Of a stretch of DNA of 64,000 bases, positions 12,301 through 27,300 are shown in pieces; positions within the stretch are counted from its first letter, which is position 1, and each line of letters opens with the position of its first letter. The position numbers and the translations under genes are program-made. The DNA is taken from the NCBI GenBank assembly GCA_948146395.1, contig OX411547.1, positions 34,679,868-34,743,867 on the forward strand. The letters are read 5' to 3'. The stretch is from Fragum whitleyi. Its lineage: Eukaryota > Mollusca > Bivalvia > Cardiida > Cardiidae. The notes below the pieces were generated by a model. It saw only the letters and a list, made by a program, of their open reading frames with translations, ran no database searches and was not told the DNA's origin.

Positions 12301-15300
12301 ATGTGATTGTGTGTTTAGGAATGTCTCTATAAGAAAAGGCTTTCAACAATCTAGAATGAATTGACATAAATGAATCTCATAACTTCAGGTCCAGTACCTT
12401 GCAGAAGTAATTCATACTAGGGCTCGAGTATAAGTTAGAAGGTTATGGATCCCAAAGGATGAATTGGTATCAGGCATTTTTTTTTTAAATTTGGCCTTAA
12501 TGTTTATTTAGAGGAATCAGCCCAATAGCAACATCTATCAAAAGTAATTTCTGTTTCTTTTCCTTGTAGATAAACCCGAGGTGCTCACTCATAGAATGCC
12601 CAGATACGTAATATGGGCGTTGGGCTTTAGAGAAAGTTTAGACTGTCCAGTTGACGCCAATCCTCCTGCGTACGATGTCATCTGGACGAAAAATGGTGCT
12701 GTTATAAATTACCGATATAACCGTTTAGAGAACGGTACCTTGTTAGTAGAAAATGTACAACAAAGTGATTCCGGAGGGTTCCGATGTACGGCTGTTAGTT
12801 CGTTCGGTACTGGGGACTCTGAGGTGGTACAGGTGGAGGTCAAAGGTTAGATTTTATAATTTACAAGGAAGGTGCTTGTGTTACAGGCAATCAAAGAGTT
12901 ATGAGCCAATGCTCAACATTTTTAACCATTTTTAATACACACAATGTTAGGACCTTGCTCAGTCTGATCAGCATCTTCACTACTCAATTGAGCCACTGTC
13001 ATATCACAGTTGGTAGCGCCTCGGACTGTCAATCTAGAGGTACTGGATCCCTGACGGCATCACACATTCTTTCCAACTATTTGTCTCTCACCAAAGGGTT
13101 GATAATCGTAGACCTGTGAGATAGCAGCTGGAGGCTAGGAAAGGATGTGATGGTTGTACTGGTGAGAGAAATACCAGGATTCCATTGTTTGGTGCTCCAT
13201 CAGCCGCAATAAAACCGAAAAAGTGTTGAACATGGCGTAAAACTCCATTCAATTAATCATTCAATCCACTACTCAACCAATCTAAGGTAGCTGGCAACTC
13301 ATAGTCACTGTTCACAGTATACAGAGGAAAATCGATGTTTCCGTATAAGACAGATTTATGTTTCATTGAGTGAACAATAAATCCTATATTTTCACAAGTG
13401 AAAATATAGGTTTTGTTGTTCATGAAATGAAATATTAATTGATCTTACTCAAAAAAGAAATGATTATTCTATTTCTCTGATGAAAAAATAAGACAAAATG
13501 TGTTGATTTTTAGAAAAAAAAATCTAATCTATGTCTTTATGAATGTGATTTCTATGCAACATCTATGTCACTTATTTGGCTCCACTAAGACCATGTTGGA
13601 TAGGGTGAAATGAATGAAAGCCGGGTATAAGTTTTGATAATTTCACTGGTTAGACAGTGAGTTTATCAAGGAATAATCTACCATTATTTCTAGATAATCC
13701 ACTGAAAAGCATTAAAGAAGTTTAATACTTGCTTAAGAGGTAGAACTTATTGTGAAGAAGGGCAGTTCACAAGAACCCTAAATATAGCTGGCTTCAGTTT
13801 GCAATCTAGCTATTATGGACAGGGGAAGGCCATGTCTGGCATGGCTATTATGTTGCTGTTTTTTGGCATCATATGGACAATTTATATACAGTATTCACTG
13901 TTATGTGATTTGATTTGAAATTCCAAGATAGCTTATTTCAAACTTCCCCTACTACATGGGAATTCATGACCCTACGACAGAATGTGACATTTTCACACAC
14001 TTAAAAAAACATTGCTTGGCTGTTATGAACAAAGTATCAAGGAATTGATTTCACTTGGTTGTGGTTGGTGTTGGTGTGACAAACTTTTGCCTTAGTCATA
14101 TCTGTGTTGTTATATAAGATATCTACTTGAAACTTTCATACATGTGTGTTTACCATCACAAAAGCTATCAGACCTTCTAGAGGGATAACTCTAGAAGCAT
14201 TTTTCTTACTATTATGTTGATTTTTTCACTGAGAATTTTTGCATAATCCAGCACCTGCAGCAGAGCGTTTGCACCTACATGTGGTGCTATCGTTGACATA
14301 TATTGCTAACACAAAGTTAGTGACAAAGTCAAGTGCCCACATTTTATAAGAACATTAAGGGGTGGTTTTATCAATATTCAGATGTAACAATGAATTTTCA
14401 AAGATACAGATAGAGGGGGTAATTTGGATTTTAGATTTGAAATATCTCCATGATGTTTGTTTTAACCCTATATTGTGGGTACTCATTTGAATCGTCTAGT
14501 CGGGACGATTCAAATGAGTACCAACAAATAAATTGTTTCATTGAGAAATGAAGATTTTAGACCTGCTTGAGCCCAATCCTATCTCTCCCTCAGATTTATT
14601 TAATTTCTTCATTTACCAGAGTATAATTCTATTTGGAGCTACACATGTAATTGTATTTGACATGTTTCAGATCCACCTCGATTCACAGTTCGCCCAAATG
14701 CTCAATATATACGACAGCCAGCTCAATCTGTAGAAATTCCTTGTGCTGCGGTGGGAACCCCTCTACCTACAATCACTTGGAGAAGGGTATACCATTTGGT
14801 TCTTTTATATTTGAACACCTTTTTTAGAAATATTCTTAATGAATAATGATGTAACATATGAATCATAATAAAGGCTTGTTGTCTAAAACAAGACATTACC
14901 AGTTCACATTTTTGAATATGTTCCTAATTTGTGGATTATTTTTCCTTACTGTTGAGAAGAAATAATATTCTTATAAGAACAAAACAATACAAAAATATTC
15001 AAATTTGACAGCAATTATTAGAAAATATATGTTAAATTTACTACATTTTATTGATGTTCTTCTTCATCAGACAGCTTGCTCTTTTTCCTCTTCTTTAATA
15101 AACTTTGTATGTTTCATTCGCACAATCATCTTAAGAATTCAATGATTACTTCAGAACCTTATTCTATACAAAATTCAAAACACTGTAATAGCTGAGAGTT
15201 GTATTTCACATTTTCTTTAAGCCAATCTGTCAGCATTTTAGATTTTCAAGAGAAAATATTCAAGATACAAGATACCTGACAAAATATTCATAATAAGAAT

Positions 15301-18300
15301 TTATTCCATCACAAAACTTTATCAAAATTTGTCAAGAAAGTTCAATAAATATTATTGAACTTTCTTGATAAATTTGAATAAGTTTTGTGCTAGCTGTAAA
15401 TTATTAAATATTTCCACAGGCTATTGGTTCCCTGAACTTTGGTAGTCGTGTGTCCCAGGTGAATGGGAACCTGTCCATTCGATCACTCCAGAAGTCGGAC
15501 CATGGTATTTACGAGTGTGAAGCCAGCAACGAGGTTAGAAGAATAGTCACTAGTACAGAAATTGTCATTCAAAGTAAGTGTTCTAGATACAATTATTTAA
15601 CCCTTAAGGTGGCAATGGACAGCGGCCTCCTGGCTCTATAAACCAGAAGTGGGTTTTCATTTATTTTACGGCTCTTTTCTTATACAAGCTGTAGTTACGA
15701 TGTTTTGATTATTCACCAACACTCAAATCATAGAAAAGGGGAAATGACAGAGGTCATTCATCTTTTGTCACATCCCACATATCCCCTTTATCCTATATAT
15801 GCTTTAGTTGTCACCTTCTGAGTGCTTATAAATTCCATAGGCCTAGATACGCCTATGCTTGAATTAATCAGCCTTCTACCTAATTCTCATTATTGTTGAT
15901 AATATTCAACAATAGAGAGTGATCAAGCTTTCATATTTTGCTAAGAAAAATTTATGATATCGTAAATTCAATAGAATTACACTAATATTTATTGCGGGTA
16001 TAAGTCCGCTTTGTGACAGTCTAGTTTTGATTAAATGTTTGTATTTGTAAAATAAGTAAAGTTAGTTATATTTATGAGATATGTGTTTATTATTGCAAAA
16101 GATTTAAGCTGCCGTGTACTTGGGGATGGTCTCATGGTGACCAAAAGTAAAATCAAATGTTGAAAATTAGGTTTGAATATTCACAAGAAAAAAAATCTAG
16201 ATAATTAACAAAAATCTAAGCTTGGCTATTTTCAGAGGAATGCCATAACAGTGCCATAGTTGTGTTGTCATTGTCATGCCAAAGCTTTGACTTATTTATG
16301 CAAATTGATGGCTCAGTGTGCAGGAGTTGTTACTACCTATAATACAGTATTATGTTTATAGGCAGTTACAACTGTTTCTGTGCTGATCCATTGAAATGGT
16401 ATTTGTATTTGGAAATGTATGTTAACCCTTGTCATGCTGAATGAAATTAGTATCAAAATCAAATTACCAAGAGCACTGGATGCACTAATTGTGAGTCATT
16501 AATTATTTTGAAAATAAAATATTTAACTCCTCTGGTTTTCAGACCAAAGTCAGGTGGTAAAGACTAAGATCAGAATGCCTATATGTGCAGACTGATCTTT
16601 GTCTATACTTCCTTAATGTAGGAATATTCCAGGTTCAGCATGACAAGGGTTGAAATTTATCAAATACTAGGGAGGGAAATTACTTAAAATGAATGAATAT
16701 TATACTTCTCCTTCAACTAGGAGTTTCTATCAACTATTTAGCGCTCAACAACTGAGTATTAAGCTTCAATAGGTGTTGCTCTTGTTCCAAGCTCTGGTGA
16801 ATGAAGCAAGTATAAATCAAATATGTTATCATGACGTGCGATAACAATACATTTGTATATAATAAATGACTAAAAATAGCGAGTGCTACTTGTAAGAGTG
16901 AAAATATATAATAAAACATTTTATATGATCTACTATATTGATGCTTTCATATATTTATGAATTGAAGCTACACATGGACACAATGGTATAACTTATTTAT
17001 TGTTTGTTATAATTATTTTTGATTTACACCCTTTTTCATATGATTTATATGAAACCAAACATTGTCTTTATATATGTTTTTATGCATGGCTGACTAAAGA
17101 AAAAGACATAACTGTTTATCTAAAGTTTAACTTCTTTTGCTTGTGAAAGAGCCTTTGAAAGTAATACATACATAAAAGCTATACAAATACCTGTCTTTTT
17201 TCCTAAAAAAATGCTTTACATGCTGTTAAAAAAGAGGATTTAAAACTCTCAACAGAATGCTACAATATTGCTAAAAGTCTTTAGTGCAAGACTGTACTAA
17301 GTGTATATACAATGTATATACACTTAGTACAGTCTTGCACTAAACCCTCAAATTGTCAAAAGTCAAAAACACTCACTTTGCTTAAGACTACTTTGTAATT
17401 TGAGAAAACAGTACAATTTATGATTTTTGATTGTAATTTACCATTTGATTATATTTTTCGAAGTGTTATTTGTTAAACTGAAAATGTTGCAGTAAATTTT
17501 AATTTGATTTTTATACGCCAATTGAAAGACTGAACATATAAAGTGATCACCCATTGTATCCCCGCGTCTGACGCTCTTGTGGGTAGGTGGCGTCCACTTC
17601 TTTGCCGGGAGTATAACTTTGTTGCCTTATGTCCCATTGACTTGAAACTTGGCTGTAACATTCTTCTCATGATTACTGAGCAAGTGCTCAAAAACCATTA
17701 CTCTACCTAGCCTAATTTTTTAGATATTTTGCCCTGTTGGTTTTATATTGGAAGATACAGCATTGTAATGGGCATATCTTGTGACAATTTGTTACCCTGT
17801 TCATTTTGATATAAACTTTTTTGCTGTCAATTTAGAAAAATGGAAAAATGTTTTCAAATATTTACTTTTTTTTGGTTTAAATATGTTATACAATTAATTT
17901 ATATGTTAAATATAGTTAAAGCTTTAAAAGTTTGGATTACATGTATGCGCTTTGAAAGCTATATAGTTTTCTTGCAGCTATGAAATAATAACTTCGCAAA
18001 GTTTTTGCATGTATTGCACTTTGTAAGCATGAATTGTTAATTTCCCCTATGTGTCACCATTTGTCCTATATTCTCAAGTGCCTAGCAAATTGATGTTTTG
18101 CAACTATGGGGTATCATAGAATGATATTAGTGAGATTTTATAGAGACTATGGATGATTTCTGAAATAATTGGAGTAAACTAAGTCACATTGAAAAGACAC
18201 ACTAAAAATTAAGCCTGTGTGAGGTTTCCAACAATTTCAAATATTATGCAAAACGCAAAGACTCTGACCAGCCTGTGCATCCACACAGTCTGACCAGAGT

Positions 18301-21300
18301 CTTCATTATGCGTTTAGTAGAAAGATAAGGTCTCAAAGTATCCGTAGGCCATCAGGTAACTTTACATTTACAGTATGTGGCTTTCAATGCTACTCAATGT
18401 TTGCACCAAATGAACAATTCAAATTGTTGTAATGTCACACACAGGCTCAAATATGTTTCACGAAACACATATTTTGCAGTTATCTTTGTAACATATTGCC
18501 TCATTAGATAAAAAACTGCCTAATTCAGTTCTGTGATTTCCATAAAAAAAGTGAAATAAGGTTAAAACCAGGTCATTGATATTTATGCCAATGTACATGG
18601 TAAGTCTCCTATAAGAATTGTTCCCTCTCTAAATTTTTTTTGCTCGACTTTTTTTTTGAGAAAACCAAAGATATTGCTTTACCCTTTTTGTTGTAGTTGT
18701 AACAACAGTCTTCAATGTGAGAAAACTTTGACATTATGTGATATCTCTGGTTCTACTGCAGGCATTCACTTAGACTTTGGCACACATGTTCACCATTAAA
18801 GAGCAACCTATACTTTTAAGGGGGATAACTATTAATAAATTTTGTGTAAATCATGCCCCTTTTTCGACTTAAATTTTTATCTTCCAACCAGCACTTACAG
18901 GTACCTGTGGGCAGTGCTCTTGTTTAATTTAAATCACAGTGACTTCTTCTATTTTATGTGTTAAAATATGAAAGCAATGTGAATTCTGAAATATTAATAT
19001 GTGGGAGTCAATGCAAAGCTGTAGAAAGTACTTATTATTCTTTAAGGAGAAGTTTTGCATTAACTCCTGAACATACTCTGTAACTGTTAAGAATGTTTAG
19101 TTATGGTATAAAATGAAAACAATCTCCTATGTTTCTGTACACAGACACAACGCCCCATGCACCTTACAATGTATCTGTAGAACCAAAGTTATTTTCGGCA
19201 ACTGTACGATGGATCCCAGCTTACAGCAGTACTCCACAATATTTCTTAATTTGGTGAGTTGGATTATTGTGCATTTGTACATCTTGAGATTGGTAGCTAA
19301 AAGATAGGCAGTTATGTTTCAATGAATCATAGCCTTAGTATTTCTTTGGGTTAAAGAGTTATTTTAAATAAATGACCTCTAAAAGTATTTTTGAGCTGAC
19401 TCAACAAATCTTAATCAACCAAGAATCCGTAGCTTAGAGCAGACCTAATTAACACTTTCCTGTTTTACAAAATTTTGGACCTGTGCAAATTCAAAGGTTT
19501 TGCAGATGTAAATTTAAAGTGGATTTTATTTGAAAAATAACCATTCAGTAGGGTAGAAAATAGTTTGGAAAAAGAAGAAATTGCTTGTCAGAAGCAATTT
19601 CTTCTTTTTTCACTATGTTTTCTCAATCATAAACTCAAGCTGACTCAACAAATCTTTATCAACCAAGAGTCAGTAGCTTGGAGCAGACTTTATCAAGTTG
19701 TCATTATTATTTTAATATTTCATTTCACCAGTTGTAGAAAAAGGGCAAAAGGGGCAATATTTTGGAAAGTTGTTTGTTAATTTGACTGTTCAACCTAAAA
19801 TGAATGCTGTCAACATCTCACTATTTAACTTTAATAATACTTTTGCTTGATTAGCAATTCATAAAATTTATTTTTGTTCTGTATTTACAATGTTTTACAG
19901 GTATAGATCAATAGTAAATCGTATACCGAGTAAGGCCCAGACAATGCGTGTGGAACCGCAGAATACTACTCGCTTCACGTTGTACAATCTGGAACCAGAT
20001 ACGCTGTACGAGTTTAAAGTGATGGCTCGAAACGAACTGGGATCTGGCCAGTACAGTGAAACTGTACAAGCTAGAACTTTAGGTAAAGTGTCATAAAGAT
20101 TCTTCTTCCTAGTCCAAGTTTGGTCCTTACATATTGATGGCTCAGCTCTAAACAGTTGTAACTGCCTATATGTTTATAGGCAGTTACAACTGTTTTTGCT
20201 GAGACATGGATGTGTCTTCTATACAATTTTCCATTAAGAAAACTTAATCTTTAGCCCTTACAATTATACAATGAATCTTATAAGGAAAACATTAAAAAGC
20301 ATTTAAAAAACCTAATCTTTAGCACTTATAATTTGAAAAAAGATATTAGTAATGTAAGAAAGAAGTTAAAGTATTTCCATATGCCCACCAAAAGACAGGA
20401 CATATTATGTGATCATCTGTGGCATCTGGCATCCTGGCAGGCGGCATCCAATTCTCTGTCTGGAGCATAACTCTGCCACCTTATGTCCGACTGACTAAAA
20501 AACTATGTTTCTCTCATGATTACAAAGTGCAGTGCCAAAGAACCATAAAACTACCTACCTCAGTTTTTAGTTTTTCTCCCTTTGTTGTTTTTCATAATTG
20601 AAGATCCAGCAGTGATACTGGTGTATCTTGTGACAATGTTGCTACATTGTTGAAATAAGTGTAGTTTTTTTGCATAAAAGCCCTTTGGTACTTTTTCTAA
20701 CTGAATGGGAAAAGTTTCTTAAAAGGTATGAATGAATTAGATTATTTTAGTTATGGCATATTTAGTACCAACACAAGGGGGTGTAGTTGCAAATGAAGTC
20801 AAATTTTAATGGCAAAAAGATCACCAGAAACAAAACCCAGGCTTCATGAAACATAGGATACCTTGTTTGCGATACGCATAAAAATTTTGTTCAAGATAAG
20901 TAGTTAATAGTTAAATGATAATATCCCCTTTTTACTCGCTTGAGCACATTGTTCTGAAGGTGAGCTTTTGTGGTCATTAAATATCTGTGGTCTGTTGTCT
21001 GTGGTAGAGCTCGAGGACACAATTTTGACAAAGACTTGGTTAGAATGTATGGCTTGTCACAACACAAATAAAAATGAGTAATTTCCAATGGAAAACATGG
21101 GAACAGGGGGCCTTAATGACAAATTCTTAAAACACTCTAGAGGCCAGAACTATGGCACAATCTTTATGAAACTTGATAAAAATGTTTGCCTGTTCACAAG
21201 GATGATCCCTTTTGAAAATGAGAATGTTTCAAAGATATACTCAGGAACAGGGGCCTTGATGGAAAAATCTTTGTTATCAATCTAGTGCCCACAATTTGGA

Positions 21301-24300
21301 ACAATTTTCATGAAACTTGGTAAGAATGTTTCGCTTATCATAAGGATGAACCTTATCAAAAGGGGCCTTTTCTCAATTGTCAGGTGAGCAATCTAGGGTC
21401 ATCTTTGCATATTCTTGAAATAAGACTACCGTTAGATATGAGGTCCTCTAAACAGTATGAGAGCATATTTTATAACTTTGAGTATAAAATGATAATAGAA
21501 TTCCATGGCGAGAAATGAGGCAGAGATTTGCATATAAAGGTTCATAAAAGTGCATTTCTTGTTGTGTTAATGTAAAATCTAAAATAGTATTTACAATTTA
21601 AGAAAAATATTTGATTTATTTGTTTAGTGTTTATGTGTATTGTAAGCAAAATTACCTTTAACTTCCAGAAAATTTATAGAAAATATTGCCAAGACAAGCA
21701 AATAGAGAACTTTGAAAACAAATATTGTTAAAGGTCTTTTGTAAGCATCATAAGGTCTTAGTCAAAAAGCAAGTACTTCTAATCAAAATTCACTTATTTC
21801 TATTAAGATATGATCGTGATTATAACATATTTTATACTTTTATTGATGTATTAAACATATTATTGGGTACAGGTTAAGTATATTATATAGAATGATGTGC
21901 TTTGTATTATGTGCTAGTGGCGTGATGTGAGCAGACTGAAGCTACGTTGTCAACATATAACAGCTAACATATTTGTTATTTTCAGATAATGATCTTTCTA
22001 CTCAAAAAGTCTCTGGTACAGAATATTGTCCTAGCTTTTAAATTATTGATATCTTTTTCTCTTTTTCTATATGTCCTATTGTATGGATCCAGCCTGCAAA
22101 TTTTGGGATGTGTTCACTTTACTTTAAGAGCTACAGACAAAGGGAGGACTTTTGATTTTTAGATGAAAAATAAACAAATAATATCACCATACATTCTATT
22201 CTAAGTTGAGGGTCTTCATTTTAATTGTCTAATCTGAATGTTTCAAATAGGTAATGAAACATAGACTTTTATTCAGAAGTACAGTCAATCTTGTTCAAGC
22301 GACCACATCTATTAAGCGACCGTTTTTATTAAGTGACCTTTTTCAAAATCTTCTTCTCTAAATCAAACTATCTGAAAGAATAGATATCACTGGTATAAAA
22401 AATATCATAAATGAATCTTTTGTTGTTAAAACTCACCAGAATCGTCTAATTAAGAGGATTCTGTTGAGTTTTTACAGCATAGGATTCTTGAGAATTTCGC
22501 AAAAATATACATATTTGGTCAAAATCATGTTTCTCAATTGTAAACTAAATGTGTAATTAAGCCACCATTTTCTTTAACGACTACTTTTTTTGTCCCATTC
22601 CTGGTCGTTAATACAAGTTTTACAGTATAGGCTGGGACCAGTGTTCACCTCTGTTCCTCTTGTTTATGTAATGATAAAGGCTTACAAAAAATTTGAGAAA
22701 GGTGACCAACATTCTTGTCAGTTTGCTTAGAATTGGCCCTCTGATTTGATAGAACATGTTTTAAATATTTCAATATAAGAAAAAAACACCTATTCCCCGT
22801 CCATGCAGAAATTGTTGGGGAGAAATCAAAACTCATGGAAAAACTGGGTCACCCAAGAATAACTCATGCCGTGCTTGGTTTGAATTGGCCATCTGGTTCA
22901 GGAGGTGATGATATTAAAAGAGTCCTGCATGATAATCTGCTGCATTGAAGAAAAAGAAACATTCTGAAAACACTTTGCCACAGAAAAGAGGCAAATTTTT
23001 TCCTGAGGCTGTGTATATTGTGGCAAGTGGACCCCTTTTCGAAGACGGGACATATTATGGGATCACCCGTGGCGTCCGGCGTCCGGCCGGGCATCCGGCG
23101 CGTCCACTTCTTTGTCCGGAGCATAACTCTGTCACTTGAAGTCCGATGGACTTCAAACTTGGCAATTATATTCTTCTCATCATTGCAAAGTGCAGTGCAC
23201 AAGAACCATAACTCTACCTGGCCTATTTTTTGAGTTATTCCCCTTTGTTGTTTTTCACACTAGAATCTTGTCCGGAGTATATCTCTAAAAGTATAATAGC
23301 TAGGATCATGAAACTTTATGGGTGTATAGATCTCACCAAGGGGGAGTGCAGTGCACAAGAACCATAACTCTACCTTGACTATTTTTTTAGTTATTGCCCT
23401 TTGTTGTTTTTCAGACTTGAATCTTGTCCGGAGTATATCCCTAAAAGTATAATAGCTAGGATCATGAAACCTCATGGGTGTATAGATCTCACCAATGGGG
23501 AGTGCAGTGTACAATAACCATAATTCTACCTGACCTATTTTTTGAGTTATTGCCCTTTGTTGTTTTCCAGACTTGAATCTTGTCCAGAGTATATCTCTTA
23601 AAGTATAACAGCTAGGATCATGAAACCTCATGGGTGTATAGATGTTATCAAGGGGGAGTGCAGTGTACAAGAACCATAATTCTACCTGGCCTATTTTTTG
23701 AGTTATTGCCCATTGTTGTTTTTCATACTAGAATCTTGTTCGGAGTATATCTCTAAAAGTATTATAGCTAGGATCATGAAACTTCATGGATGCAAAAAAT
23801 ATTCATTCAAAATAACCTCAGTTCTATTCAAACCCCCAGTGTGACGGGCGTATCTTGTGATAATTTGGCACCTTGTTGTAGCCTTACAAAAGTAAAGTGA
23901 ACACATATCTCAAACACTAAACCTCTATACCACATGAAGTATTAAACTGTTACGAGATATTGTAGATTTTTCAGAATATGTCTTGCTAGTCAAGCAAGTT
24001 TTGGTCTTAATGTTAAAGTATTAAAGATATGATAGAGTCTGAAAATTTGCTCTATAATATTTATATGCTTTGAGAATAGAAAATGTGGTATAAGGCTATA
24101 ACAAATGCTGTCCCAATGCATGTAGTGTAGGTAGCGGCGGCGCATTATGGTTCTTGACCTTTAATCCTGGCTAAAAACTGGCAGTAAGGATGCAATGAAC
24201 TTAAAGCTTGTCCTAGGTCATGGTTTTAAGAAACCATGTCCTAGGACAAGCTTTAAGTTCAAGGGATTTAAGCTAAAACCAGTGGGGTTTTTTTTGTTAA

Positions 24301-27300
24301 AAGACTTTTGATCTCGATCTCATATCATCTTCTGTAAAAAAAATTCTCACATATTTTTTTTATGTATTTAAATTCATCAAGATTATGTGAAAGATAAAGG
24401 AAACTTGAGAATTACCTCCCTTTATGTGACTTTGCTGAGAACTGTTTGCTGCATGAAGTGCATCCTTTCTGTCACCTTTAACAGAATAATGTATAACTCT
24501 ATACCATATATTGTGTTAATACCTACATTTTGTTCATGAACTTTTCCTTGTTTTTGTATACACTTGAAACCCTTGTGAAATATGTATCCTATGCTTTGTG
24601 TTGCTTTAGTGATAGCATTCAATCTAGTAACAGACCCGGACACCTAAGGATATCTTGAGGGATCAGTGCAACACTATTGTAAGTGCCTATATATTTTTAG
24701 GCACTTATAATGGTTTTGTGTTGACCCCTTGATTTGGATGGGTCAGTAATTTTGAGAGGACATAGTCAGTGGTTATTTTAATTGCCTATAAATCTATTGA
24801 TTTGTTGTACTGGGGATAATGTCTTGCCTACCTAAAGAAAGTTCATAGTAGGTCATTTCAAAAAGGGAAATAGAAATTATGGAAAAAGGTGAATGAGCTC
24901 GTTATATATAATATTGATAGAAATGAAAAATATCATAATAGATATACTTTTTGTCCATATAAAATTAAGTCTTATTTGAATACCATAGATTATTAGATTG
25001 AATGTTAATTTTCATTTGAGATGGTTGTGTTTCTAGTATTCTTTCTTTTTGTTTTTCCTTTAAAAATCTTCCAAAAAGGCAAGAGTCCATAAAAGGCAAG
25101 AGCATTCTTCTACATTGTACCTTAAACCAAGCTATTGAAATTGCAGTGCTCATAAATTTACTGCATTGATTCTCCAACTTAATAATGAACTCTCTCACAT
25201 CCAGTGTACCACAAATGAAACAGATACCAGTAACCTGCTTTAATTGTTGCTGCATATATGGTCATATTAATTGAATGCTTAATTTCACCTAGTTTAAAGT
25301 CAGACTCATAAAAAGAATCTGGTGCAGGTTAAATTACCAAAATGTTTTTTAATACAAACAAAACAGAGTCCGTCAATTGCTTAAATGTATTTAATTCAGG
25401 TACATACTGATGTTGTGAAACTTCATTAAACCTTTAATCATCTTCGCGTTCATGATTACAAAACAGTGCCAGCTGTTGGCAAGTAATACCCCGCTTTGCA
25501 TGCCAGTGCATGTGTAAAGTGGGGTACAATTTGCCAACAGTTTGCACCATTTTGTCATTCTGAATGCAGGGCTGATTCTTTGTTACATTTAGTGTATTTA
25601 CTCCAACTAAAACTTTAGCCTTTGATTCTATTGATGCATTTAGTGCAAACACTTGACTGTCACTTAAGGTGTTCACAAAGATTTCTGCTGGAATCATTCA
25701 TAATGCCTATGTTGGCAAAACTATACAGCATCTTTATACATTTCTTATATGTTCAGATTTGACTTTATTAATTATGAAGCAGCTTAAATTTATTCTCTTG
25801 CACAATAGTTTATTTATTTTTGTGCACTTCTTTGTTCTCCTTATTTGATTTATGAACTTTGTTTCAGGGCCCGAGGATATAAAACTTTTCTCAGGCTCAA
25901 TTGAGAATTTCCTCAAATTTTAAATACAAATAAATGTTTGAGAATAAAAGATAATATTAATAATGTTATCTTATATGGTAATACATTGAAATTAGTATAT
26001 AGAATTACGGCTTGAATGTCAAATTGAAATTTGAGAAAATTTTGAATTGAGAATGAGAAAAGTTTTATAACCTCGGCCCAGATGCCCAATTTATTGTAAA
26101 AAGACCACACCTTTTTTTAAATCTTTTTCAAATGCATGAAATATTATGATAATCTCAATTTTAACTTTAATCCTTTTTCTCGTTTATATCTAAATATTCA
26201 CTAACATACCATTTTCTGATATATTTTTCTTAAATTTAACAGTATTTAGCTTTGAGAATGTATTTTTAACATGATTTACTAACATAATATCAATAAAGCA
26301 TGCTTTTTAATTTGCTCAATTTATCATTTGTCATTTCATAGCCCTTCACCTCATAAACTCTTGTCCTTATTTTCTTTGGCCCTTTTTCTCTCATATGTAT
26401 CAATCAATGATTACTGGAATTTGAAAAGAAATGTACCATTTTGGTGTCTTTTATTGTCAAATGATTCAAATGACTTGTTCATAATTTTAAAGATCTCTTG
26501 TCTAAATAAGTGATCGAGATTAACATTTGATGTTTGAATGCAGCATAATGCTCTCGGCAGTTTCTCTAAAGTGTCTTATTGTCAGTATATTAACACTTTG
26601 ACATGTCTGAGTTTGTGTATTAAAGTGTCAATGAAATTTCGTCTGGAGCAAATCCCTTAATTTTATGGATGGGTTTAAAAAAAAACTTGGCATAACAGTT
26701 TTGCCATCATTTGAAAGATATTTTTGGATAGCTTCATGGTCATAGTTCAAGGTCAAAAATAAGAATAAAGATTTTCTTAAGCATATCTCCAATATTTATG
26801 GATAGAATCCAAATTAACTTTGCAGAACTATTTTTGATTGACAGTAGATTAGCCAATTGAACAGAATTTTGAGATAGTTCTAAGCTCATTGGTTAAATGT
26901 TACAACAGAGCATCTGCAGGTGCCCATTCCATTTTGCACACTTACTTACAGTTATAGGCCAGTATTATTTCTGATAGATATGAGAGGAAAGGCAAGTGAA
27001 ATAGAATATAATTGAGAAATATATTCATACTTTTGGGCAATCATTCTTTTGTGAAAAAGTTTGTTGCTGTGCTTGCTTGTAACAGTGAAGAAAAAGACAA
27101 AAAGAATACAAATTGATTATGAGGGCGGGGGAAATTAGTACAGGTACTTGTATCATGATTCCCTTGTCACTTGTAAGCAGAGCAATATAGGCATTTGCAT
27201 CTGACCTAATTGTCTTAATCTTTGATTTTGGGTGGTTGGTTGAGGTTTTGTAGTTTTGTACCTTCTGAATTCAAATTTTGAAAGAATCACTATTTTGCAC

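Noticed and set aside
22864..23202. 112-codon minus-strand ORF
   Set aside because: Crosses the GTCCGGC-rich leader of a HINE-like element; no domain.
23260..23670. 136-codon minus-strand ORF
   Set aside because: Translates the same ~160-bp repeat unit several times within a HINE-like element.
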